From contig NZ_BSTN01000039.1 in assembly GCF_030269545.1 (NCBI RefSeq), positions 1-41,550 of the forward strand: a stretch of DNA of 41,550 nucleotides. Direction: 5' to 3'. Position 1 is the stretch's first letter, and each line of letters starts with the position of its first letter. Of the stretch, positions 16,725 through 23,913 are shown in pieces. The notes under the pieces were generated by a model. The model made no database searches. It was given only the letters and a program-made list of their open reading frames with translations, and was not told the origin of the DNA. The position numbers and the translations under genes are program-made. Source of the DNA: Actinomadura sp. NBRC 104425 (lineage in GTDB: Bacteria > Actinomycetota > Actinomycetes > Streptosporangiales > Streptosporangiaceae).

Positions 16725-17642
16725 TCACCTATCGCTACCTGGTCCGGGCACGCCGCTCGCGGTGGCGCGGCGGGCGCTGGACGCGGAGGGCGGCGTTGCC
16801 GATGCGGTTGACGCCGTGGGCGACGCCGTTGAGGACATCGTCTCGCCTCTCCCGGCCTCGCGTGGGTGACTTTGCCCACTCGTTGGATCGGCGGCGCAGG
16901 CCGGATCCGGTCCCGCGGCCGAGCCGGCGGCGCGTCCGGCGGCCGGGTCGGCGGCCGCGGCGGCGTCCCTGACCGGGGCGGCGGTGTCGGCGGACGGGCC
17001 CGCGGCGGACTTGGCGACGCACACCTCGGCCTTGCGCACCACCCGTCCGGACTGCTCGAACCCGTCCGAGCGCGCCCACAGCACGGTGCCCGCCAGTGCC
17101 GGGTCGGCGACGCGTTCGACCGCCACCGGGCGGTGCCGCGCCGCGTCGAACGGCTCGCCGGGCCGGACGGTGTAGCGCTCCACGCCCGACCGGGCCAGCG
17201 CGTCGGCGATCTCGTCGGCCACCGCCTCCAGCAGCGCGGCGGCGTGCGCCGGTTCGGGCGGGTCGGGCTCGGACCAGCGGCGGGCCTCGCGGCGGGCCTG
17301 GTCGTGCAGCCGGTACAGCGCGGCGCGCAGCGGTTCGAGGGCCGCCTGCAGCTCGCCGCGGCGCAGCCGCTCGTTCTCCTCGTGCAGGCGGTCGATCACG
17401 GCCTCGCGGTGCGCGGCCCGCTCGTGCTCGCGGTCGAGCCGTTCGGCCAGGGCGGCCAGCGCGTCGCGGATCCCGGCGAGCGCGTCCCCGTCGGCGGCGC
17501 CGGCCTCATCGGCCGCTGCGGCCGCGGGCGCCTCGTCGGGCTCACCGGTCCCGGCGGGCGGGCGCGCGGCGGCCTCGGCTGAGACGTCATCGGAGACCTC
17601 GGCGGAGACCTCGTCAACTCGGCGGTCCGGAGCGCTCGACAC
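16725..17642 (-). CDS. GrpE-like nucleotide exchange factor
   Basis: This 305-residue protein begins with an acidic alanine/proline-rich tail (1-60). A long coiled coil follows (about 62-115, including LAALAERLDREHERAAHREA), then a four-helix segment and a beta domain ending in SGRVVRKAEVCVAK, the GrpE signature region. It should release ADP from the adjacent Hsp70. I chose the GTG at 17642 because the coding pattern begins there; no good ribosome site is seen. The last ~45 codons lose the GC3 pattern, while another frame on the same strand gains it (see findings), so the C-terminus may be frameshifted or overlap a small gene. Confidence 0.8.
   Translation of the reverse strand: MSSAPDRRVDEVSAEVSDDVSAEAAARPPAGTGEPDEAPAAAAADEAGAADGDALAGIRDALAALAERLDREHERAAHREAVIDRLHEENERLRRGELQAALEPLRAALYRLHDQARREARRWSEPDPPEPAHAAALLEAVADEIADALARSGVERYTVRPGEPFDAARHRPVAVERVADPALAGTVLWARSDGFEQSGRVVRKAEVCVAKSAAGPSADTAAPVRDAAAAADPAAGRAAGSAAGPDPACAADPTSGQSHPREAGRGETMSSTASPTASTASATPPSASSARRATASGVPGPGSDR
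16735..16842 (-). other. Possible small ORF or frameshifted GrpE tail
   Basis: In the frame ending with TAG at 16735, the last ~36 codons (DDVLNGVAHGVNRIGNAALR...) have C or G at nearly every third position, which is how real genes here look. The annotated GrpE frame over the same bases has mixed third positions. There is no start codon in the favoured frame just upstream. Nearby lies an ATG with GGGAGAGG before it, one frame off. A single-base indel would join them, giving either a small protein of about 35 residues or a corrected GrpE C-terminus. Confidence 0.35.
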
Positions 17643-17686
17643 GTGCAGTAACCCTAACGGGCCGCCGGGGACGAGGGTAGGTCCGC

Positions 17687-17716
17687 CGTTGACCTTCCCG
17701 GGACTTTTCGTTGACC
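17687..17716. promoter_or_regulatory. CGTTGACC direct repeats in divergent promoter region
   Basis: Two copies of CGTTGACC lie at 17687-17694 and 17709-17716, spaced exactly 22 bp start to start, so they face the same side of the helix. They sit between the divergent grpE-like operon and the ACT-domain gene. A small dyad GTAGG-TTTGC-CCTAC follows at 17726-17740. Each TTGACC could be a -35 element for the plus-strand gene; a paired regulator site is also possible. No HrcA (CIRCE) or HspR (HAIR) motif is present. Confidence 0.4.
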
Positions 17717-17836
17717 CGCTTCGTCGTAGGTTTGCCCTACCTCCACCTGTTTGTCGGCTTCGACATGCGGCGGTAACAGATCCGAAACGCGGCTCTCGCA
17801 ACCTGAACCGAACTGTTCGAGCACAGGAGGTGGGCC

Positions 17837-18508
17837 ATGTTGCTGCGGATTCGCGTCCGGTTGCCGGACCGTCCCGGCTCGCTGGGCAGAGTGGCGCGGA
17901 TGCTGGGGGCCGCGGGCGCCGACGTGGTGCAGATGGCCGTCCTGGAACGCGACGGCGGGCGGGCCCTGGACGACTTCACCGTCATGTGGCCCGCGGGGGC
18001 GGGCTTCGAACGCCTGCTCGACGGGCTCGGATCGGTGCCGGGCGTGCAGCCGGTCGGCATCTGGCCGACCGTGGAGCCGCAGGGCGCCTTTCCGGACGCG
18101 GCACTGATCGGGCAGCTGGCCGCCGCGCCCGAGCGGGGGCCGCTGACGTTGGCCGACGCCGTGCCGGGCCTGCTCAGCGCCGACTGGGCGGGCCTGGCCG
18201 AGGGCGGGCCGGACGGGCACGCGCTGGTGCACTGCAGCCTTGTCGCCGGGCCGGAGCCGGATCTGCCGGACCTGGCGCCGCTGCGGCCGCGCGCGTTCAC
18301 CGCCCCCGACGGCACCCAGTACGCGATCTGCCCGATCGGGGAGCCGGAGGACGGCGCGTGGGTGCTGGTGGTGGCGCGCAAGGACGCCCCGCCGTTCCAC
18401 CGCACCGAGGTGTTCCGGCTCGCGCAGCTGGTGGGCGCGGCCGAGGCGGTGCTCGGCGGCGGCCGGGAAAGCGGGACGAAGGGCATCGATTTGGTGCGTA
18501 CTTCTTAA
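17837..18508 (+). CDS. ACT-domain protein
   Basis: This 223-residue protein opens with a clear ACT fold: LLRIRVRLPDRPGSLGRVARMLGAAGADVVQMAV (residues 2-35) has the beta-alpha-beta order and the conserved glycine at the ligand-binding turn. The C-terminal half (about 100-210) resembles a GAF-like small-molecule sensor (TAPDGTQYAICPIGEPEDGAWVLVVARKD). No enzyme motif is seen, so it is probably a regulatory sensor of amino acids or a related ligand. An AGGAGG lies six bases before the ATG. It is transcribed alone and ends at a strong hairpin. Confidence 0.75.
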   Translation: MLLRIRVRLPDRPGSLGRVARMLGAAGADVVQMAVLERDGGRALDDFTVMWPAGAGFERLLDGLGSVPGVQPVGIWPTVEPQGAFPDAALIGQLAAAPERGPLTLADAVPGLLSADWAGLAEGGPDGHALVHCSLVAGPEPDLPDLAPLRPRAFTAPDGTQYAICPIGEPEDGAWVLVVARKDAPPFHRTEVFRLAQLVGAAEAVLGGGRESGTKGIDLVRTS

Positions 18509-18551
18509 CCAGGGAGAAACCACCGGGATATCGGCGGCGTCTAAGTTTCCC

Positions 18552-18597
18552 GAACGGCCCGATGACGCGGCGGCGCGGTCGCGTCACCGGGCCGTTC
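18552..18597 (+). terminator. Hairpin terminator after the ACT-domain gene
   Basis: GAACGGCCCG plus TGACGC (18552-18568, with one mismatch between them) pair with GCGTCA plus CGGGCCGTTC (18581-18597), leaving a loop of 12 bases. The stem begins about 44 nt after the stop codon. No T tract follows. Confidence 0.65.
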
Positions 18598-18611
18598 CCC
18601 TGCCCGCACCC

Positions 18612-18640
18612 GTGACGCCGGTCACATGGAGGACTAGAGT
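18612..18640 (+). promoter_or_regulatory. Promoter with overlapping palindrome before acyl-CoA synthetase
   Basis: GTGACG (18612-18617) and TAGAGT (18635-18640) are separated by exactly 17 bp, matching the actinobacterial housekeeping sigma pattern. The -35 lies inside a perfect dyad GTGAC-GCCG-GTCAC (18612-18625), so a repressor bound there would block polymerase. The predicted transcript start is about 30 nt before the ATG at 18677. Confidence 0.5.
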
Positions 18641-18676
18641 CCGGTTCTGGAGCCGTTGTCCAGCCGGGAGGTCGCC

Positions 18677-20227
18677 ATGGCCGAGCTGCTGCGTCCCTAC
18701 GCCGAATCCCGTCCCGACCAGGCCGCGCTGACCGACGAGCGGGGCGCCACGACCTGGGCCGAGCTGAACGCCCGAACCGACCGCCTCGCCAACGCCCTGC
18801 GCGCCCTGGGGCTGCGCACCGGCGACACGATCGCCGTCCACTCCGGCAACCGCCGCGAGTACTTCGAGCTGATGTGCGCCGCCGGGCACATCGGCCTGCG
18901 CTACGTGCTGGTCAACTGGCACTGGACGGCCGGCGAACTGCGCTACGTGCTCACCGACTCGGGGGCAAGGGCGCTGTTCAGCGAGGCCGCGTTCGCCGAC
19001 GTCGCCGCCGAGGCCGCAGACGGCCTGGACCTGGCCGCCCGCATCGCGGTCGGCGGCGATGTCCCCGGGTTCGCCCCCTACGAGGAGTTCCTGGCCGGCG
19101 GGCCGGACGGGGAGCCCGCCGACCAGGTCATGGGCTACCCGATGATGTACACCTCCGGCACCACCGGACGGCCCAAGGGCGTCACCCGCAAGCTCGTCAC
19201 CGCCGGGGCCCCGCTGGACACCGCCGTGCTCATCGGCGACACCTTCGCCGAGATCCTGCACATCCCCGAGGACGGCCGGTCCCTGCTGGTCGGGCCCGTC
19301 TACCACTCCGCGCAGTGGCTGTTCTCGCATGTCTTCCTGCTGCGCGGCCGCCCGGTGGTGATGCGGCGCCGCTTCGACCCGGCCGAGACGCTGCGGCTGA
19401 TCGACGAGCACGCGATCACCAACGTGCACCTGGTGCCGACCCAGTTCGTCCGGCTGCTGCGCCTGGACGAGGCGGTCCGCGCCGCGTTCGACGGCTCCAG
19501 CCTGCGGGCCGTCTGGCACGGCGCCGCGCCCTGCTCCCCGCAGGTCAAGCGCCGCATGATCGACTGGCTGGGGCCGGTCGTGTACGAGTACTACGGCTCC
19601 ACCGAGGCGTCGGTGAACTCGGTGATCAGCTCGGCGGAGTGGCTGGAGCGGCCGGGCAGCGTGGGCCGCCCGCTGCCCACCACCGAGCTGCGGGTGCTAC
19701 GCGACGACGGCACCCCCGCCGCGCCCCGCGAACCGGGCAGGCTGTGGTTCCGCTACACCAGCGGCGACGACGTGGAGTACTGGGGCGACGAGGACAAGAC
19801 GCGCTCCATCCACCGCCCCGACGGCCTGTTCACCACCGGCGACATCGGCTACCTCGACGAGGGGGGCTACCTCTACCTCGCCGACCGGGCCATCGACATG
19901 ATCATCAGTGGCGGGGTCAACATCTACCCCGCCGAGATCGAGGGCGTGCTGATCACCCATCCGGCGGTGCGCGACGTGGCGGTGTTCGGGGTGCCCGACG
20001 AGGAGTTCGGCGAGCAGGTCAAGGCCGCCGTGGAGCCGGCCGACGGGTTCGCGCCGTCCGACGCGCTGGCCGCCGAGCTGATCGCGCACTGCCGCGCCGC
20101 GCTCGCCGGATACAAGGCGCCCCGCTCGGTCGACTTCGTCGACGCCATGCCGCGCACCCCGACCGGCAAGCTCTACAAGCGCATCCTGCGCGACCCGTAC
20201 TGGAAGGACCACGACCGCCGCATCTAG
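18677..20227 (+). CDS. Acyl-CoA synthetase (AMP-forming), FadD-like
   Basis: This 516-residue member of the ANL adenylating superfamily should activate a carboxylic acid to an acyl-adenylate and then an acyl-CoA. The phosphate-binding loop YTSGTTGRPKG is at 158-168. The aromatic/adenine motif YYGSTEA, the TGDIGYLDEGGYLYLADR hinge region, SGGVNIYPAEIE and the C-terminal catalytic lysine in PRTPTGKLYKRIL are all present. It has no carrier domain and no membrane segment. The acid substrate cannot be deduced; FadD-like proteins for medium-chain or cyclic acids look similar. The ATG at 18677 follows GGGAGG at 18666-18671. It is transcribed apart from the following aldolase gene (165 bp gap). Confidence 0.9.
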   Translation: MAELLRPYAESRPDQAALTDERGATTWAELNARTDRLANALRALGLRTGDTIAVHSGNRREYFELMCAAGHIGLRYVLVNWHWTAGELRYVLTDSGARALFSEAAFADVAAEAADGLDLAARIAVGGDVPGFAPYEEFLAGGPDGEPADQVMGYPMMYTSGTTGRPKGVTRKLVTAGAPLDTAVLIGDTFAEILHIPEDGRSLLVGPVYHSAQWLFSHVFLLRGRPVVMRRRFDPAETLRLIDEHAITNVHLVPTQFVRLLRLDEAVRAAFDGSSLRAVWHGAAPCSPQVKRRMIDWLGPVVYEYYGSTEASVNSVISSAEWLERPGSVGRPLPTTELRVLRDDGTPAAPREPGRLWFRYTSGDDVEYWGDEDKTRSIHRPDGLFTTGDIGYLDEGGYLYLADRAIDMIISGGVNIYPAEIEGVLITHPAVRDVAVFGVPDEEFGEQVKAAVEPADGFAPSDALAAELIAHCRAALAGYKAPRSVDFVDAMPRTPTGKLYKRILRDPYWKDHDRRI

Positions 20228-20392
20228 CGCCCCCGCCTTCGGCGCTGTCAGGACGCAGCCGATGCCCGGCATCGCGCCCGGCCCGGCGCCGACGGCCCCC
20301 GACGCATTGACCGCGATCTTGACCGGCGCTCCTTCGGATCGGCAAAGCCATAGCGTACGGCGTGGCAGCCAGTAAAGGTGAAGGAGATTTCC

Positions 20393-21043
20393 ATGTTGCT
20401 CGCGGACGAACGCGCCGAGGTGTGCCGGATCGGCCGTCAGCTGGCCGAGACGAGGCTGGTGACCGGGTCCTCCGGCAACATCAGCGTGCGCGTCGGCGAC
20501 CTGGTGGCGGTCACCCCCGGCGGGATGATGCTCGACCGGATGACCCCCGAGGACTGCCCGGTCCTGGACATGTCGGGGCAGGTCGTGGAGGGGGAGCGGG
20601 CGCCGTCCTCCGAGACGCCCATGCACCTGGCGATCTACGAGGCGTCCGACGCCTCGGCGGTCGTGCACACCCACTCCACCTACGGGGCCGTGGTCGCCAG
20701 CACCATGACCGAGCTGCCCGCCATCCACTACACGACGCTGCTGCTCGGCGGGGTGGTGCGGGTCGCCGAGTACGCCACCTACGGCACGCCTGAGCTGGCC
20801 GCCAACGTGCGCAAGGCCCTGGAGGGCGACCGGCGGGCCGCGTTGATGGGCAACCACGGCGGCGTCACCCTGGGCGGCGACCTGGACGAGGCGTACGAGA
20901 ACGCCCGCCTGCTGGAGTGGCTGTGCGGCGTGTACGTGCGCGCCAAGATGATCGGCGAGCCGCGCATCCTGACCGAGGAGCAGCTGGCCAAGGTCACCGA
21001 GCGCGGCCTGCGCCCGCCGCAGTACCCGCGCCGCAAGGCGTGA
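20393..21043 (+). CDS. Class II aldolase/adducin family protein
   Basis: This 216-residue protein resembles L-fuculose-phosphate or L-ribulose-phosphate aldolase/epimerase enzymes, which use zinc to cleave or epimerise sugar phosphates. It has TGSSGNISVRVGD for phosphate binding, the catalytic glutamate in APSSETPMHLAIY, the metal histidines in VVHTHSTYGAV, and a third in GNHGGVTLGGDLDEAY. The preferred start is the ATG at 20393, with AAGGAG six bases upstream; a GTG at 20378 overlaps that site. The neighbours do not define a sugar pathway, so the substrate remains open. Confidence 0.85.
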   Translation: MLLADERAEVCRIGRQLAETRLVTGSSGNISVRVGDLVAVTPGGMMLDRMTPEDCPVLDMSGQVVEGERAPSSETPMHLAIYEASDASAVVHTHSTYGAVVASTMTELPAIHYTTLLLGGVVRVAEYATYGTPELAANVRKALEGDRRAALMGNHGGVTLGGDLDEAYENARLLEWLCGVYVRAKMIGEPRILTEEQLAKVTERGLRPPQYPRRKA

Positions 21044-21131
21044 CGGCACCCCTCGCCGCCGCCGCGGAGCCGCCCGGCCGCGTCCCGGGCCCGCCCTGGG
21101 CCGCGGGCGGCATCCGTGGCAGGCTGCGGGT

Positions 21132-21554
21132 ATGCCCAGGCTCACGCAGGACGCCGCGTGGGCGCGGCTCACCTCGGCCCCGGTCGCCCGGCTGGCCACC
21201 GTGGACGAGCACGGTCGCCCGCACCTGGTGCCGGTGACCTTCGCCGTGCGCCGGGGCGTCCTCTACACCGCCGTCGACCACAAGCCCAAGCGGTCCCGCG
21301 ACCTGCGCCGCCTGGCCAACATCCGCGCCAACCCGCACGTGTCGGTGCTGGCCGACCACTACGACGACGACTGGGAGCGCCTGTGGTGGGTGCGCGCGGA
21401 CGGCCACGCCCGCGTCATCGAGGACGACGCGCAGATGGCCGCGCCGATCGCCCTGCTGCGCGACCGCTACGCCCAGTACCGCGACCGGCCGCCCGAGGGG
21501 CCCGTCATCGCCGTCACGATCGACGCGTGGAGCGGCTGGTCGGCGTCCGGGTGA
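21132..21554 (+). CDS. PPOX-class F420-dependent oxidoreductase, TIGR03668-type
   Basis: This 140-residue split-barrel flavin/F420 protein begins MPRLTQDAAWARLTSAPVARLATVDEHGRPHLVPV and contains the basic stretch DHKPKRSRDLRRLANI that contacts the phosphate tail of the cofactor. The sequence VSVLADHYDDDWERLWWVRADGHARV is characteristic of the TIGR03668 group. It probably uses F420 to act on an unknown small molecule. It is convergent with the next gene, with only 15 bp between stop codons. Confidence 0.88.
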   Translation: MPRLTQDAAWARLTSAPVARLATVDEHGRPHLVPVTFAVRRGVLYTAVDHKPKRSRDLRRLANIRANPHVSVLADHYDDDWERLWWVRADGHARVIEDDAQMAAPIALLRDRYAQYRDRPPEGPVIAVTIDAWSGWSASG

Positions 21555-21569
21555 CGCACTGCGGGCGGC

Positions 21570-22574
21570 TCAGTCCCACGCCCGGCCGAGGCGCGCCAGC
21601 CGGTCGGCGTACTCGATCCGCGTCGCCCATTCGGCGGGCCAGGCGTCCATGCCCAGGCGGGCGCCCGCGAACGCCCCGGCCAGGCATGCGATCGAGTCGG
21701 AGTCGCCCGAGCTGGCCGCGCCGCGCCGGATGGCCGCCACCGGGTCGTCCGGGAACAGCAGGAAGCACAGCAGCGCCGTGGCCAGCGCCTCCTCGGCGAT
21801 CCAGCCGCCGCCGGTCACCGCGCACGGGTCGGCGTCGCGGTCGGCCGCGGCGAGGGCCGCCTCCAGGCGGTCGAGCGCCGCCAGGCATTCGTCCCAGCCG
21901 CGCGCGATGAACTCCTGCGGGGTGGGCGCGCCGGACCGCCGCCACAGCTCGCCCAGCCACCGCTCGTGGTACGTGGTGCGCTGCGCATGGCATCGTTCGC
22001 GCAACGCCCGGGGCAGCTCCTCGGGAGCCACCAGCCCCTCCCGCAGCCACCACACCGTGTAGGCCGTCAGCTCGCTGGCCGCCAGCCCGGTGGGATGGCC
22101 GTGGGTGAGCGCCGCCTGGAGCTGCGCCGCCCCGGACCGCTGCTCGTCCGTCAGCCCCGGGGCCAGCCCCAGCGGCGTGACGCGCATGTTCGCGCCGCAG
22201 CCCTTGGAGCCGATGACGGTCGCCTCCGTCCACGGGCATCCCTCGGCCAGCCTTCCGATGGCCTCCAGGCAGGTGTTGCCCGGCGCCCGGTTGTTGTCGG
22301 GGCTGCGCGCCCAGTCGATGAACCGGCGCCGCCAGATCGGCGTGATCAGATCGGGCGTGAACGGCGGGTCGCCCAGCGCGTCGAGCAGCCCCTCGCCCAC
22401 CGCGAGGCCCATCTGCGTGTCATCGGTCACCAGCGCCGGGTCGCCCTCCGGCTCGCGCGGCCCGCCGGGCCCGTACCGCTCCTCGATCCGCCGCATGTCG
22501 AGGAACTCGGTCGGCTTTCCCAGCGCGTCCCCGTACGCCAGCCCGAAGATGCTGCCGCTGGCCCGTCCCGCCAC
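21570..22574 (-). CDS. ADP-ribosylglycohydrolase family protein
   Basis: This 334-residue all-helical protein belongs to the DraG/ARH family that hydrolyses ADP-ribose from modified proteins or related N-glycosides. The N-terminal FGLAYGDALGKPTEF and VTDDTQM (T50-D51-D52) supply one set of Mg-binding residues. The C-terminal GDSDSIACLAGAFAGARLG supplies the second aspartate pair. The natural substrate is unknown; no dinitrogenase regulation genes are near. The GTG at 22574 is preceded by GAGGAGG five bases away; an ATG two bases upstream is out of frame. Confidence 0.9.
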   Translation of the reverse strand: MAGRASGSIFGLAYGDALGKPTEFLDMRRIEERYGPGGPREPEGDPALVTDDTQMGLAVGEGLLDALGDPPFTPDLITPIWRRRFIDWARSPDNNRAPGNTCLEAIGRLAEGCPWTEATVIGSKGCGANMRVTPLGLAPGLTDEQRSGAAQLQAALTHGHPTGLAASELTAYTVWWLREGLVAPEELPRALRERCHAQRTTYHERWLGELWRRSGAPTPQEFIARGWDECLAALDRLEAALAAADRDADPCAVTGGGWIAEEALATALLCFLLFPDDPVAAIRRGAASSGDSDSIACLAGAFAGARLGMDAWPAEWATRIEYADRLARLGRAWD

Positions 22575-22623
22575 ATTTCCTCCTCACCGTCGCCTCGCCG
22601 TGCATTCTGCCGTAATCGCCGCG

Positions 22624-23451
22624 TCACCGGACGGCGCGGCGGTAGGCGGCCGGGGTGACGCCGTAGCAGCGGACGAACCACCGGGTCAGGTGGCTCTGGT
22701 CGGCGAAGCCGGTGCACGCGGCGGCCTCGGCGATCGGCTCGCCCCGGGCGATGCGGCGGCGGGCTGCGCGCAGCCGCAGCTGGCGCTGGTAGTCGCTGGG
22801 GCCCATCCCGTACGCCCGCCGGAACGCCCGGTACAGCGCGAACCGGCTGCATCCGGCCTCGCGGGCCAGCTCGTCGGCGGACAGGTCGTCCAGGAGGCCG
22901 TCGTGCAGCCGCGCCCGGGCCCGTTCGACGACCAGTGCGTCACCCCGCGGCAGGACGGGTGCGGGCGCACGGCCCGGGCGGGCGGCGGCGCGGCGCACCA
23001 TCGACGCCACGGTGCGGGTCAGCAGCTCGTCCCGGCGCAGTCGCGTCGCGTCGCCGAGCAGCGCGCGGTGCAGGGCCCGCAGGCCGTGTGCCAGCAGCGG
23101 GTCCTCCACCACGGGGGAGGCGAACAGCGGCAGCCCTGCCGGGCGCCCGGCGATGTCGGCGAGCACGTCGCCGACCAGCTCGGGCCCCAGGTGGACGATC
23201 CGGTAGGTGAACCCCATCCGGTCGGCGGGCCCGCCGTCGTGCGGGTCGTCGGGGTTGAACGCCATGACCATCCCGGCCGCGCTGGTGTGCGCCGCGCCCC
23301 GGCACCGGAACGCCTGCTGCCCCTCCTCGGTGACGCCGAAGGAGTACGTCTCGTGGCTGTGCCGGTGGTAGGAGCGCCGCTCGAAGCGGGCGTGCATGGC
23401 CTCCAGCGGCCGGTCCCCGGCGCGCCAGTAGCGGGTCCACTCGCCGGTCAT
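22624..23451 (-). CDS. AraC family transcriptional regulator
   Basis: This 275-residue regulator has an N-terminal cupin sensor (about 1-150, with HRHSHETYSFGVTEEGQQAFRC and MVMAFNPDDPHDG). The C-terminal double helix-turn-helix (about 175-270) includes LSADELAREAGCSRFALYRAFR and the typical second-helix region AACTGFADQSHLTRWFVRCYG. The sensor type is like that of regulators of amino-acid exporters and other small-molecule responses. It is divergent from the DUF2000 gene with only 42 bp between starts, so both the regulator and that gene are plausible targets. Confidence 0.9.
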   Translation of the reverse strand: MTGEWTRYWRAGDRPLEAMHARFERRSYHRHSHETYSFGVTEEGQQAFRCRGAAHTSAAGMVMAFNPDDPHDGGPADRMGFTYRIVHLGPELVGDVLADIAGRPAGLPLFASPVVEDPLLAHGLRALHRALLGDATRLRRDELLTRTVASMVRRAAARPGRAPAPVLPRGDALVVERARARLHDGLLDDLSADELAREAGCSRFALYRAFRRAYGMGPSDYQRQLRLRAARRRIARGEPIAEAAACTGFADQSHLTRWFVRCYGVTPAAYRRAVR

Positions 23452-23493
23452 GCGCACGAGCGTACAAGACGGCCCAGGGCGCCCCCGGCCAGC

Positions 23494-23913
23494 ATGGCCC
23501 GCATGCGCTTCGACACCAAGATCGCCATCGTGGTGCGGGACGACCTGGCCGCCTGGCAGCGGATGAACGTCACCGCGTTCCTGGCCGGCGCGGTCGCCGC
23601 CGGGCACCCGGATCTGATCGGCGAGCCCTACGAGAACGCCTCGGGCGACCGCTACCTGCCGATGTTCCGGCAGCCCGTGCTGGTGTACGCGGGCACCGCC
23701 GAGGACCTCGCCCGCGTCCACGCCCGCGCCCTGGCCCGCGGGACGAGCATGGCCGTCTACATCGAGGACATGTTCAAGACCGGCAACGACGCCGACAACC
23801 GCGCCACCGTCCGCGCCGTCGCCGCCGAGGAGATGCCGCTGGTCGGTCTGGCCCTGTACGAGAAGAAGAACCCCCTGGACAAGATGCTCAAGGGCCTGCC
23901 GCTGCACCCGTGA
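23494..23913 (+). CDS. DUF2000 family protein
   Basis: This 139-residue protein matches the DUF2000 family: RFDTKIAIVVRDDLAAWQRMNVTAFLAGAV at the N-terminus, DRYLPMFRQPVLVYAG in the middle, and MAVYIEDMFKTGNDADNRATVRAV near the C-terminus. The family folds as a small alpha/beta protein related to peptidyl-tRNA hydrolase-like folds, but its function is not known. Two in-frame ATGs (23494 and 23503) are possible; neither has a good ribosome site, and the second gives 136 residues. The end overlaps the convergent acyl-CoA dehydrogenase gene by 26 bp. Confidence 0.82.
   Translation: MARMRFDTKIAIVVRDDLAAWQRMNVTAFLAGAVAAGHPDLIGEPYENASGDRYLPMFRQPVLVYAGTAEDLARVHARALARGTSMAVYIEDMFKTGNDADNRATVRAVAAEEMPLVGLALYEKKNPLDKMLKGLPLHP

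Noticed and set aside
15134..17642. Housekeeping dnaK-grpE locus
   Set aside because: Gene order (grpE before hsp70, then a fibronectin-like gene), the missing lid, and the lack of dnaJ and hspR argue for a specialised paralogue.
17643..17836. CIRCE or HAIR heat-shock operators before grpE/hsp70
   Set aside because: Neither TTAGCACTC-N9-GAGTGCTAA nor CTTGAGT-N7-ACTCAAG, nor a close variant, is present.
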